From Methylomonas sp. (GTDB lineage: Bacteria > Pseudomonadota > Gammaproteobacteria > Methylococcales > Methylomonadaceae): a DNA stretch of 10,187 bases. The stretch covers positions 1 to 10,187 of the forward strand of contig JALSLS010000362.1 in the NCBI GenBank assembly GCA_026988195.1, given 5' to 3'. Shown here one piece after another: positions 4,272 through 10,187 of this stretch. Under the pieces are notes generated by a model. The model did not search any database. It was not told the origin of the DNA and was given only the letters and a program-made list of their open reading frames with translations. Each line of letters opens with the position of its first letter. Positions within the stretch are counted from its first letter, which is position 1. The translations under genes and the position numbers were made by a program.

Positions 4272-6848
4272 CTAGTTTTTGAATATAAATCTTCCTTGTT
4301 CAACTATCACCTCAATGGTATCGCCAGGCACAAACTTACCACTTAACATTTCTTGAGCCAATGGGTTTTCAATATTGACCTGAATCGCACGTTTTAAGGG
4401 ACGTGCGCCAAATACTGGATCAAACCCTGCTTCACTCAATAAATCTAGTGCTTCATCAGATACCTGTAGAGCTATCTCTCTGTCAGCTAAACGGTTTTGC
4501 AAGTTTTGTAGCTGGATACCGGCTACTTTATGTATCGCTTCCTTATCTAGAGGTCTAAATACTACCGCATCATCAATCCGGTTAATAAATTCAGGTCTAA
4601 AATGCGAACCAACAATTTCCATGACTGCCGCTTTCATTTTGTCATAATCGCCCTCAGCTGCCATTTCCTGAATCACATGCGAGCCTAAGTTTGAGGTCAT
4701 AATGATGACTGTATTACGAAAATCAACGGTACGCCCTTGACCATCTGTTAAGCGTCCATCATCAAGCACTTGCAACAACACATTAAACACGTCAGCGTGA
4801 GCTTTTTCTACCTCATCTAATAAAATAACCGAATAAGGTTTACGTCTAACGGCTTCGGTTAAGTAACCGCCTTCTTCATAACCGACATAACCAGGAGGTG
4901 CACCGATTAAGCGTGCAACCGAATGTTTTTCCATAAACTCGGACATATCAATGCGTACCATCGCCTCTTCGGTATCAAACAAAAAATTAGCCAATGTTTT
5001 ACATAACTCCGTTTTACCCACCCCTGTTGGCCCAAGAAACAAAAAAGAGCCATTGGGTTGGTTGGGTTCGGATAAGCCGGCTCTGGAACGCCTAATCGCA
5101 TGAGAGACGGCTGTCACCGCTTCTTCTTGGCCTATCACCCTTTGCGATAATTCGGATTCCATTCGAAGCAATTTATCACGCTCACCTTCCAGCATTTTAG
5201 AAACAGGAATACCTGTCCAATGCGCCACCACTTCAGCAATTTCTTCTTCGCCCACTTTATTACGCAATAATTGGAATTCAGTCGTTTCCGCGACAGAAGC
5301 TTGTTCAAGCTGCTTTTCCAACTCTGGAATACGTCCGTATTGCAATTCAGACATACGCTGTAAGTCTCCGGCTCTACGGGCAGTTTCAAGTTCGGTTTTA
5401 ACTTGTTCCAACGTTTCTTTAATATGCGCAGAACCTTGTACCGCGGCTTTCTCTGCTTTCCATATTTCATCCAAGTCAGCAAACTCTTTCTCTAACTCGC
5501 TGATTTTACCTTCCAGCTCATGTAGACGTTTTATTGATGCCTCATCTGATTCTTTTTTCAAAGCTTCGCGCTCAATTTTTAACTGAATCATGCGGCGCTC
5601 TAGTTTATCCATGACTTCAGGCTTAGAATCAATCTCCATACGGATACGTGATGCTGCCTCATCCATTAAATCAATCGCCTTGTCAGGTAATTGTCTATCC
5701 GTAATATAACGTTGTGATAAAGTTGCAGCGGCAATAATCGCCGGATCAGTAATATCAATCCCATGATGCACTTCATAGCGTTCTTTTAAGCCACGTAAAA
5801 TACCGATAGTATCTTCAACGGTAGGTTCACCAACTAATACTTTTTGAAAACGACGCTCTAAAGCTGCATCTTTTTCAATATACTTACGATATTCGTCAAG
5901 CGTAGTCGCACCTATACAATGTAATTCACCCCGCGCTAATGCAGGTTTTAACATGTTTCCCGCATCCATTGCACCATCGGTTTTACCAGCCCCCACCATG
6001 GTGTGCAATTCATCTATAAACAAGATTATATTACCACTGGCTTTAGCAACATCATTAAGCACGGCTTTAAGGCGTTCTTCAAAATCGCCTCGGTATTTAG
6101 CCCCCGCCAATAATGCTGCTAAATCTAACGATAATAAGCGTTTAGATTTCATACTTTCAGGCACTTCACCATTGACAATACGTTGTGCCAAACCTTCCAC
6201 CAGTGCAGTTTTACCTACCCCTGGTTCACCAATCATAACCGGATTATTTTTGGTACGGCGTTGTAAAATTTGCGCCATACGACGAATTTCATCATCACGG
6301 CCAATAATCGGATCGAGCTTTCCTTGTTCAGCACGTTCGGTCAGATCAATAGTATATTTTTTTAAAGCTTCGCGCTGATCTTCTGCGTTAGGATCATTAA
6401 CACTTTCACCTCCACGCATTTGATCAATAGCTTGCTCTATCGCATCTTTGTTGGCACCCACCTGCTTCAATAATCGTCCTGTTTCATCATTGCTATCAAC
6501 TACCGCGAGTAAAAATAATTCTGACGATATATATTGATCATTACGTTTTTGTGCCAGTTTTTCAGTCACATTAAATAATTTACCTAAAGTGCTAGAAATA
6601 CTCACTTCACCCGCGTCGCCTCCCGAAACAGTGGGTAAACGATCTAGCGCATCCCCTAAAGATGAGCGTAACTGGTTAACATTGATATTGGCATTAGTTA
6701 ACAAGCCGCGTGTAGACCCCCCTTCTTGATCTAATAAAGCAATCATTAGATGCACGGGTTCAATAATTTGATGGTCTTTACCTAAAGCAAGCGATTGTGC
6801 TTCTTGCAAGGCCATTTGAAATTTGCTGGTTAATTTATCGGTTCTCAT
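4272..6848 (-). CDS. clpB: ATP-dependent disaggregase ClpB
   Basis: This is an 858-aa Hsp100 protein; E. coli ClpB is 857. Hexameric ClpB threads aggregated proteins through its pore and hands them to DnaK for refolding in the cytoplasm. Visible in order: the N-terminal Clp repeat domain (1-145); NBD1 with Walker A GEPGVGKT 207-214, pore Tyr in KYRG 251-254, Walker B IILFIDE 274-280 and an ERRF arginine finger at 331-334; the coiled-coil M-domain about 410-530, which is the DnaK contact and is diagnostic of ClpB over ClpA; NBD2 with GPTGVGKT 606-613, pore loop GYVGYEEG 653-660, Walker B VILLDE 674-679 and sensor-2 GAR. All catalytic residues are intact. The start at 6848 is chosen over 6917 because GAGGAG lies 7 nt upstream and the protein then begins MRTDKLTSKFQ, as in the family. 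A TGTCA-N6-TGACA dyad lies upstream. Confidence 0.98.
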   Translation of the reverse strand: MRTDKLTSKFQMALQEAQSLALGKDHQIIEPVHLMIALLDQEGGSTRGLLTNANINVNQLRSSLGDALDRLPTVSGGDAGEVSISSTLGKLFNVTEKLAQKRNDQYISSELFLLAVVDSNDETGRLLKQVGANKDAIEQAIDQMRGGESVNDPNAEDQREALKKYTIDLTERAEQGKLDPIIGRDDEIRRMAQILQRRTKNNPVMIGEPGVGKTALVEGLAQRIVNGEVPESMKSKRLLSLDLAALLAGAKYRGDFEERLKAVLNDVAKASGNIILFIDELHTMVGAGKTDGAMDAGNMLKPALARGELHCIGATTLDEYRKYIEKDAALERRFQKVLVGEPTVEDTIGILRGLKERYEVHHGIDITDPAIIAAATLSQRYITDRQLPDKAIDLMDEAASRIRMEIDSKPEVMDKLERRMIQLKIEREALKKESDEASIKRLHELEGKISELEKEFADLDEIWKAEKAAVQGSAHIKETLEQVKTELETARRAGDLQRMSELQYGRIPELEKQLEQASVAETTEFQLLRNKVGEEEIAEVVAHWTGIPVSKMLEGERDKLLRMESELSQRVIGQEEAVTAVSHAIRRSRAGLSEPNQPNGSFLFLGPTGVGKTELCKTLANFLFDTEEAMVRIDMSEFMEKHSVARLIGAPPGYVGYEEGGYLTEAVRRKPYSVILLDEVEKAHADVFNVLLQVLDDGRLTDGQGRTVDFRNTVIIMTSNLGSHVIQEMAAEGDYDKMKAAVMEIVGSHFRPEFINRIDDAVVFRPLDKEAIHKVAGIQLQNLQNRLADREIALQVSDEALDLLSEAGFDPVFGARPLKRAIQVNIENPLAQEMLSGKFVPGDTIEVIVEQGRFIFKN

Positions 6849-6855
6849 TTTGATT

Positions 6856-6861
6856 CTCCTC
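6856..6861 (-). promoter_or_regulatory. ribosome binding site that fixes the clpB start
   Basis: GAGGAG on the minus strand stands 7 nt before ATG 6848. The 23 extra residues of the longer open frame from 6917 would also run over the candidate promoter and dyad. Confidence 0.85.
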
Positions 6862-6885
6862 AAACTTTTATATTGGCAATAAGTG

Positions 6886-6924
6886 TACCTATAAAGAGGC
6901 AAGGTAACTGTCACCAAAATGACA
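6886..6924 (-). promoter_or_regulatory. candidate clpB promoter with TGTCA-N6-TGACA operator
   Basis: The dyad TGTCA-N6-TGACA is at 6909-6924. In the clpB direction its second half gives GTGACA (6914-6909) as a -35-like box, followed after 17 nt by TAGGTA (6891-6886); TATAGG at 6893-6888 is another possible -10. The -10 is weak in both readings, so the promoter may need an activator or another sigma factor. The same dyad, sharing the ten bases TAACTGTCAC, stands before dnaK. Position relative to the -35 would suit repression or a class II-like activator contact; the sequence does not decide. Confidence 0.45.
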
Positions 6925-7389
6925 AATAAAGCTAATTTTAGGGATAACTTTGACTTCGATTTATTTCAAAACAGCTCACGACTAAAGTGGCCTATACAAC
7001 CAGCTAATTTTACAGAGTAGGTAATCAGTTATGGATTTAATCAAGCTTGCTCTTAGTGGGTAGGCGATTATATGTCGTCATTTTTGCACACCGTCTTGCC
7101 TACGAATACTTTATATCAAAAATGGCTAAATAAAAACCAAATAAAAATAGATTTTTGTAAAGACAACTCAGGGGGAACTAAGTTGATTAAAAATGTTTTT
7201 AAATAGCTTGAAATCATGGGATATCACGGGAAATCATGGTATTCTCTTCCTTATTCATAACCAGAGGGAAGTAAGGTTAGCTATCTAAATATATTTGAAT
7301 GTGAACTATTTTGGCTCTTTTGTACTTCATTTATAAGTCATGCCTTTAGATCACTATAAAACTTCGTATTAAAAAATCAGGAGTAAGTC
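6925..7389. other. divergent intergenic region between clpB and the unknown-GGDEF/EAL operon
   Basis: This is AT-rich DNA with no convincing gene; the longest start-initiated frames are a few codons. It contains GAAATCATGG at 7210-7219 and again at 7230-7239 (exactly 20 bp apart). A weak 6-bp inverted pair, GTAGGC 7060-7065 and GCCTAC 7098-7103, is also present. A TATAAA box at 7355-7360 lies 30 bp before the start of the downstream gene, without a good -35. AGGAG at 7379-7383 is the ribosome site of that gene. No tRNA, riboswitch or CIRCE-like sequence was recognised. Confidence 0.6.
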
Positions 7390-7728
7390 ATGCTCAACAA
7401 TAAAAAAAGCAACGTCATTCGTGCTCAGTTATCTGAGTTTTCTTTGCCGCCTGTCGCTGATGGTCTAGTCCTTGGTAAAAGTTCTTCTATTGGTCACGTA
7501 GCAATTAGTAAAGCATTAAGCCTACTTACCACAACAGCTTTTGATCACCTACAAATTGATGATGAGGTGATTAGTGATGTTTTAATACGCACTGCTATTT
7601 TACGCAAAACATCCAAAGAGCAACTTATCAATTTTGTGCTTCAGGAAATAAAACCAATGATGGGAGCAGAAGAGATTATTCACCTTGACCTTACTGTTGA
7701 GGTACTGCTGGAAATAAAGCAGTCATGA
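7390..7728 (+). CDS. conserved-looking hypothetical protein coupled to a c-di-GMP enzyme
   Basis: This 112-aa soluble protein has no signal peptide or membrane segment, and I do not recognise its family. It begins with a basic stretch (NNKKSN), then LPPVADGLVLGKSSSIGHVAISKALSLL. A long helical, hydrophobic-acidic C-terminal half follows (DDEVISDVLIRTAILRKT, LINFVLQEIKPMM, HLDLTVEVLLEI). It is a credible gene: AGGAG at 7379-7383 lies 6 nt before the ATG, and its stop overlaps the ATG of the next gene by four bases (ATGA 7725-7728), the usual sign of translational coupling. The tight pairing suggests a partner or sensor subunit for the CBS-PAS-GGDEF-EAL protein. That role is inferred from position only; no functional motif supports it. 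Confidence 0.75.
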   Translation: MLNNKKSNVIRAQLSEFSLPPVADGLVLGKSSSIGHVAISKALSLLTTTAFDHLQIDDEVISDVLIRTAILRKTSKEQLINFVLQEIKPMMGAEEIIHLDLTVEVLLEIKQS

Positions 7729-9827
7729 CCCGCAGTAGTTTACAAATCAAGGATTGTCTTTGCCCACACATGGTCAGGGTCGAGGCATTACAAAAATACC
7801 ACGATATAGAAATAAAAGGTGATAGTAAGCCAAATGTCTTTGCAGTATTTAATGACAAAGGCTGTTTCTTGGATACTGTAGACGCACGCCAGGCGGCGCT
7901 CTTTCCTGGACGAGTATTTTCTGATTTAATATTGCGAAAGGCAGCAAAGCCAATATCATCAGATACTCCGCTTGATGAAGTACAAGCACGTTTTGCAACA
8001 GAACATTGTGAATTTCTCACTGTAGTCGATAACAATCAATTTGTTGGCATTATTTCTAACTTAAGTTTAGTCAAAGCCTTGATTGCACAAGCAGGAGTAT
8101 TACAGCATGAACGTAATTCATTGATAAAAAAGCTGGAAGTTGAACTCAACTACCGTAAATTGGCGACACTGGTATTTGAAAATACTTCAGAAGGTATATT
8201 GATCACCGATGCCAAAGCACATATCATACATGTTAACCATTGCTTCATTAACAGCACTGGCTATGCTCTTGAGGATATAATAGGCAAAACGCCTGCTATC
8301 TTGTATTCAGGGTATCAAAGTAATGAATTCTATCAATTAATGAGGAAAACTTTGATAGAAACCGGCAGTTGGGAAGGTGGGTTATGGATACCTCGTAAGA
8401 GTGGTGAGATTTATCCCGAATGGTTACATATCAATGCAATATACAATTCAAACAACGAAGTAGTCAATTATGTGGGCGTGTTTTCGGATATAGGCCCCAA
8501 TAAAAAACTACAACAAGACTTGCACCAGCTTGCCTATTTCGACCCACTTACTAACCTACCCAACCGACGTCTACTATTTGATCATCTGCAACAGGCTATA
8601 ACATCCAATAAACGTGATCATCGCTATGGTGGTTTATTATTCATTGATCTAGACAACTTTAAAACCTTAAACGACACTAAAGGACACAACGTTGGTGACT
8701 TACTTCTGTATGAAGTATCGCAGCGTCTGTTGCTCTGCGTACGTAAAGGTGACACTGTAGCAAGGCTAGGTGGCGATGAATTTGTCATTATGCTACAAGG
8801 TTTACCTAACGAAATAACACTCGCCGCAACCCAAGTAAAAGCAATCGCTAATAAAGTTTTAGCCCTTCTTAACAAAGTTTACTATCTTGAAGAGCTTGAA
8901 TATCACGGCAGTGCCAGTATTGGCATTAACCTGTTCAACAACAGCAATGACCCAATTGAAGATCTGCTTAAACAAGCTGATATTGCTATGTACCAAGCAA
9001 AAAACAAAGGTCGAAACGGCTTGTGCTTTTTCAATCCAACCATGCAAGAGCAGCTCAACACACGTGCAGATATGGAGCGCGATATTCGCATAGCCATTAA
9101 GAACGAAGAATTCCAACTCTATTACCAAGTACAAGTAGATAACATTCATCAGCCTCTGGGGGCAGAAGCATTAATTCGCTGGATACACCCCAAACGCGGT
9201 ATTATTTCCCCCCTGCAGTTTATTCCCTTGGCTGAGGAAACCAACCTGATTTTACTCCTTGGACAATGGGTGCTAGAAACAGCATGTGCACAACTCAAGG
9301 CATGGGAACAAAATACGCTGACTCAGAACCTTACACTTTCAATCAATGTCAGCGCCAAACAATTCAACCAAGCAGATTTTGTAGACCAAGTACAGGCCTC
9401 CGTACAAAAATATGCCATTAACCCTACACGTCTTAAATTAGAGCTAACTGAAAGCATGTTGGTCAATAGTGTTGACGCCATCATTATCAAAATGACTGCA
9501 TTGCAAGCCATTGGTGTTCATTTTGAATTGGATGATTTTGGTACTGGCTATTCTTCTTTGCAGTACCTTAAGCAACTGCCCTTATCTCAATTGAAGATTG
9601 ATCAGTCGTTTGTACGGGATATTACTACCGACAACAATGATAAAGTGATTGCTGAAATGATTATTGCTATGGCTAAAAGCATGAGTCTTGGTGTTATTGC
9701 CGAAGGTGTAGAAACTGAAAGCCAACTAACTTGTCTTAAAAAGTGTGGCTGCAATCACTTCCAAGGCTACTTATTTGGCAAGCCAGTGCCAATTAAAGAA
9801 TTTGAGGCAGTATTGGTGTCTGTGTAA
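7725..9827 (+). CDS. CBS-PAS-GGDEF-EAL bifunctional cyclic-di-GMP synthase/phosphodiesterase
   Basis: This 700-aa cytoplasmic protein has no membrane segment. The N-terminus (about 10-120) looks like a CBS pair, the second copy (77-120: KPISSDTPLDEV, FLTVVDNNQFVGIIS) being clearer than the first. A short helical linker (121-145) leads to a PAS domain (about 146-257: NTSEGILITDAKAHIIHVN, STGYALEDIIGKTP). GGDEF follows (about 270-437) with intact GGDEF at 349-353 and an inhibitory-site RxxD (RKGD 340-343) five residues upstream, so the cyclase should be active and product-inhibited. EAL (about 450-700) has EAL at 481-483, LTES at 574-577, DDFGTG at 603-608, KID at 624-626 and AEGVET at 659-664, so the phosphodiesterase also looks active. 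The start overlaps the preceding gene by 4 nt. The balance of the two activities is probably set by ligands at CBS/PAS, which cannot be named. Confidence 0.95.
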   Translation: MTRSSLQIKDCLCPHMVRVEALQKYHDIEIKGDSKPNVFAVFNDKGCFLDTVDARQAALFPGRVFSDLILRKAAKPISSDTPLDEVQARFATEHCEFLTVVDNNQFVGIISNLSLVKALIAQAGVLQHERNSLIKKLEVELNYRKLATLVFENTSEGILITDAKAHIIHVNHCFINSTGYALEDIIGKTPAILYSGYQSNEFYQLMRKTLIETGSWEGGLWIPRKSGEIYPEWLHINAIYNSNNEVVNYVGVFSDIGPNKKLQQDLHQLAYFDPLTNLPNRRLLFDHLQQAITSNKRDHRYGGLLFIDLDNFKTLNDTKGHNVGDLLLYEVSQRLLLCVRKGDTVARLGGDEFVIMLQGLPNEITLAATQVKAIANKVLALLNKVYYLEELEYHGSASIGINLFNNSNDPIEDLLKQADIAMYQAKNKGRNGLCFFNPTMQEQLNTRADMERDIRIAIKNEEFQLYYQVQVDNIHQPLGAEALIRWIHPKRGIISPLQFIPLAEETNLILLLGQWVLETACAQLKAWEQNTLTQNLTLSINVSAKQFNQADFVDQVQASVQKYAINPTRLKLELTESMLVNSVDAIIIKMTALQAIGVHFELDDFGTGYSSLQYLKQLPLSQLKIDQSFVRDITTDNNDKVIAEMIIAMAKSMSLGVIAEGVETESQLTCLKKCGCNHFQGYLFGKPVPIKEFEAVLVSV

Positions 9828-9910
9828 TTATTTGAGAAACACTATACTTAATTGTGGTAAAGATAATCGCATTCGCTACCAAAAAATTTAGTTTTACAAT
9901 CTTGTGATTT

Positions 9911-9928
9911 GGCAACAACTCTGTTGCC
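9911..9928 (+). terminator. stem-loop downstream of the GGDEF-EAL gene
   Basis: GGCAACA (9911-9917) pairs perfectly with TGTTGCC (9922-9928) around a 4-nt loop, 83 bp after the stop codon. No T-run follows directly, so it is a weak candidate for an intrinsic terminator. A Rho-dependent end or a leader hairpin is equally possible. Confidence 0.35.
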
Positions 9929-10000
9929 TATTGCGAACGATCACTCCATCCGAGACCTATAGCGTAAGCTGTTCCTGTATTTTTATTAAAATCCCCTAAC

Positions 10001-10039
10001 TGTCACTTGCATGACATAACTCTACCCTGTTTTTATTTA
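10001..10039 (+). promoter_or_regulatory. candidate dnaK promoter with TGTCA-N6-TGACA operator
   Basis: The dyad TGTCA-N6-TGACA is at 10001-10016. Its second half gives ATGACA (10011-10016) as a -35-like box, followed after 17 nt by TATTTA (10034-10039), a poor -10. TAACTGTCAC at 9998-10007 is identical to the clpB copy, which reads the same way on the plus strand although clpB runs in the opposite direction. A sigma-32 reading (CTTGCAT then CCCTGT) is possible but the spacing is short. The start codon of dnaK is 98 bp downstream. Confidence 0.45.
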
Positions 10040-10113
10040 AACTACGAACCCATAGAAGACAGCCCTAGAAATTAAAGGGTTGTTACGTTATTAAATAAAA
10101 CAGGAGAATTGAG

Positions 10114-10187
10114 ATGAGTAAAGTAATTGGTATAGATTTAGGTACAACTAATTCTTGTGTTGCCATTATGGAAGGTGGTTCTGCACA
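10114..10187 (+). CDS. dnaK: molecular chaperone DnaK (Hsp70), 5' end
   Basis: The first 24 codons are visible, beginning MSKVIGIDLGTTNSCVAIMEGG. This is the phosphate-1 motif of the Hsp70 nucleotide-binding domain and is nearly invariant in DnaK. DnaK is the central ATP-dependent refolding chaperone in the cytoplasm; CbpA encoded in this window is a J-protein that can drive its ATPase, and ClpB works with it on aggregates. AGGAG at 10102-10106 lies 7 nt before the ATG. No grpE precedes it; the upstream neighbour is the GGDEF-EAL gene, 286 bp away. A dyad shared with clpB sits in its promoter region. The rest of the gene, and any dnaJ after it, is outside the window. Confidence 0.96.
   Translation, partial: MSKVIGIDLGTTNSCVAIMEGGSA

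Noticed and set aside
5953..6378. 141-aa open frame on the plus strand inside clpB
   Set aside because: It is antisense to the highly conserved NBD1 of ClpB and has no ribosome site or family resemblance; it is a shadow of the coding constraint on the other strand.
6849..6917. Longer ClpB starting at 6917
   Set aside because: The extra 23 residues are not family-like, cover the promoter region, and the ATG at 6848 has a strong ribosome site.
6849..7389. CIRCE operator (TTAGCACTC-N9-GAGTGCTAA)
   Set aside because: Looked for before clpB, dnaK, cbpA and hsp20; neither half-site is present.
7691..8035. 114-aa minus-strand frame over the start of the GGDEF-EAL gene
   Set aside because: It overlaps both well-supported plus-strand genes and has no domain pattern.
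9998..10040. Sigma-32 heat-shock promoter before dnaK
   Set aside because: CTTGCAT and CCCTGT can be seen, but the match is partial and the spacing is shorter than the usual 13-17; not called.

Overview
The window looks like chromosomal DNA of a low-to-moderate GC gammaproteobacterium. Supporting this are a CbpA/CbpM co-chaperone pair, a PsiE-like membrane protein, a ClpB of enterobacterial length, and abundant short palindromic intergenic repeats. The repeat style resembles what I recall from Methylococcales methanotrophs and related sulfur/methane-associated gammaproteobacteria. That genus-level guess is from memory and weak.

Layout. Bases 1-2320 (+ strand) hold the 3' end of one small heat-shock protein gene, a second complete one, then cbpA (DnaJ-like) and cbpM (its MerR-like modulator). 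A 206-bp palindromic repeat lies between hsp20 and cbpA. Bases 2321-2577 separate the convergent cbpM and Crp/Fnr genes and hold two nested inverted repeats. Bases 2578-6848 (- strand) carry, in transcription order, clpB, a PsiE-like membrane protein and a Crp/Fnr-family regulator. Further repeats sit between clpB and psiE. A 541-bp divergent intergenic region follows. Then, on the + strand, comes a two-gene operon: an unknown 112-aa protein translationally coupled to a CBS-PAS-GGDEF-EAL cyclic-di-GMP enzyme. The window ends at the first codons of dnaK.

How the genes fit together. Small Hsps hold unfolded clients, ClpB disaggregates them, DnaK refolds them, and CbpA/CbpM is a tunable J-protein system for DnaK. 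The window is therefore a proteostasis island with a transcription regulator and a second-messenger enzyme embedded in it. No CIRCE operator and no convincing sigma-32 promoter were seen.

The most interesting signal is a shared dyad, TGTCA-N6-TGACA, upstream of both clpB and dnaK. The flanking bases match too, and the promoter-proximal half-site could form the -35 box in both. The dyad has Crp/Fnr-site geometry, and the Crp/Fnr protein encoded between these genes carries Arg-Gln at the specificity positions, as I recall for CooA, whose half-site is TGTCA. This suggests a local, non-CIRCE chaperone regulon. It is an inference that can be tested.
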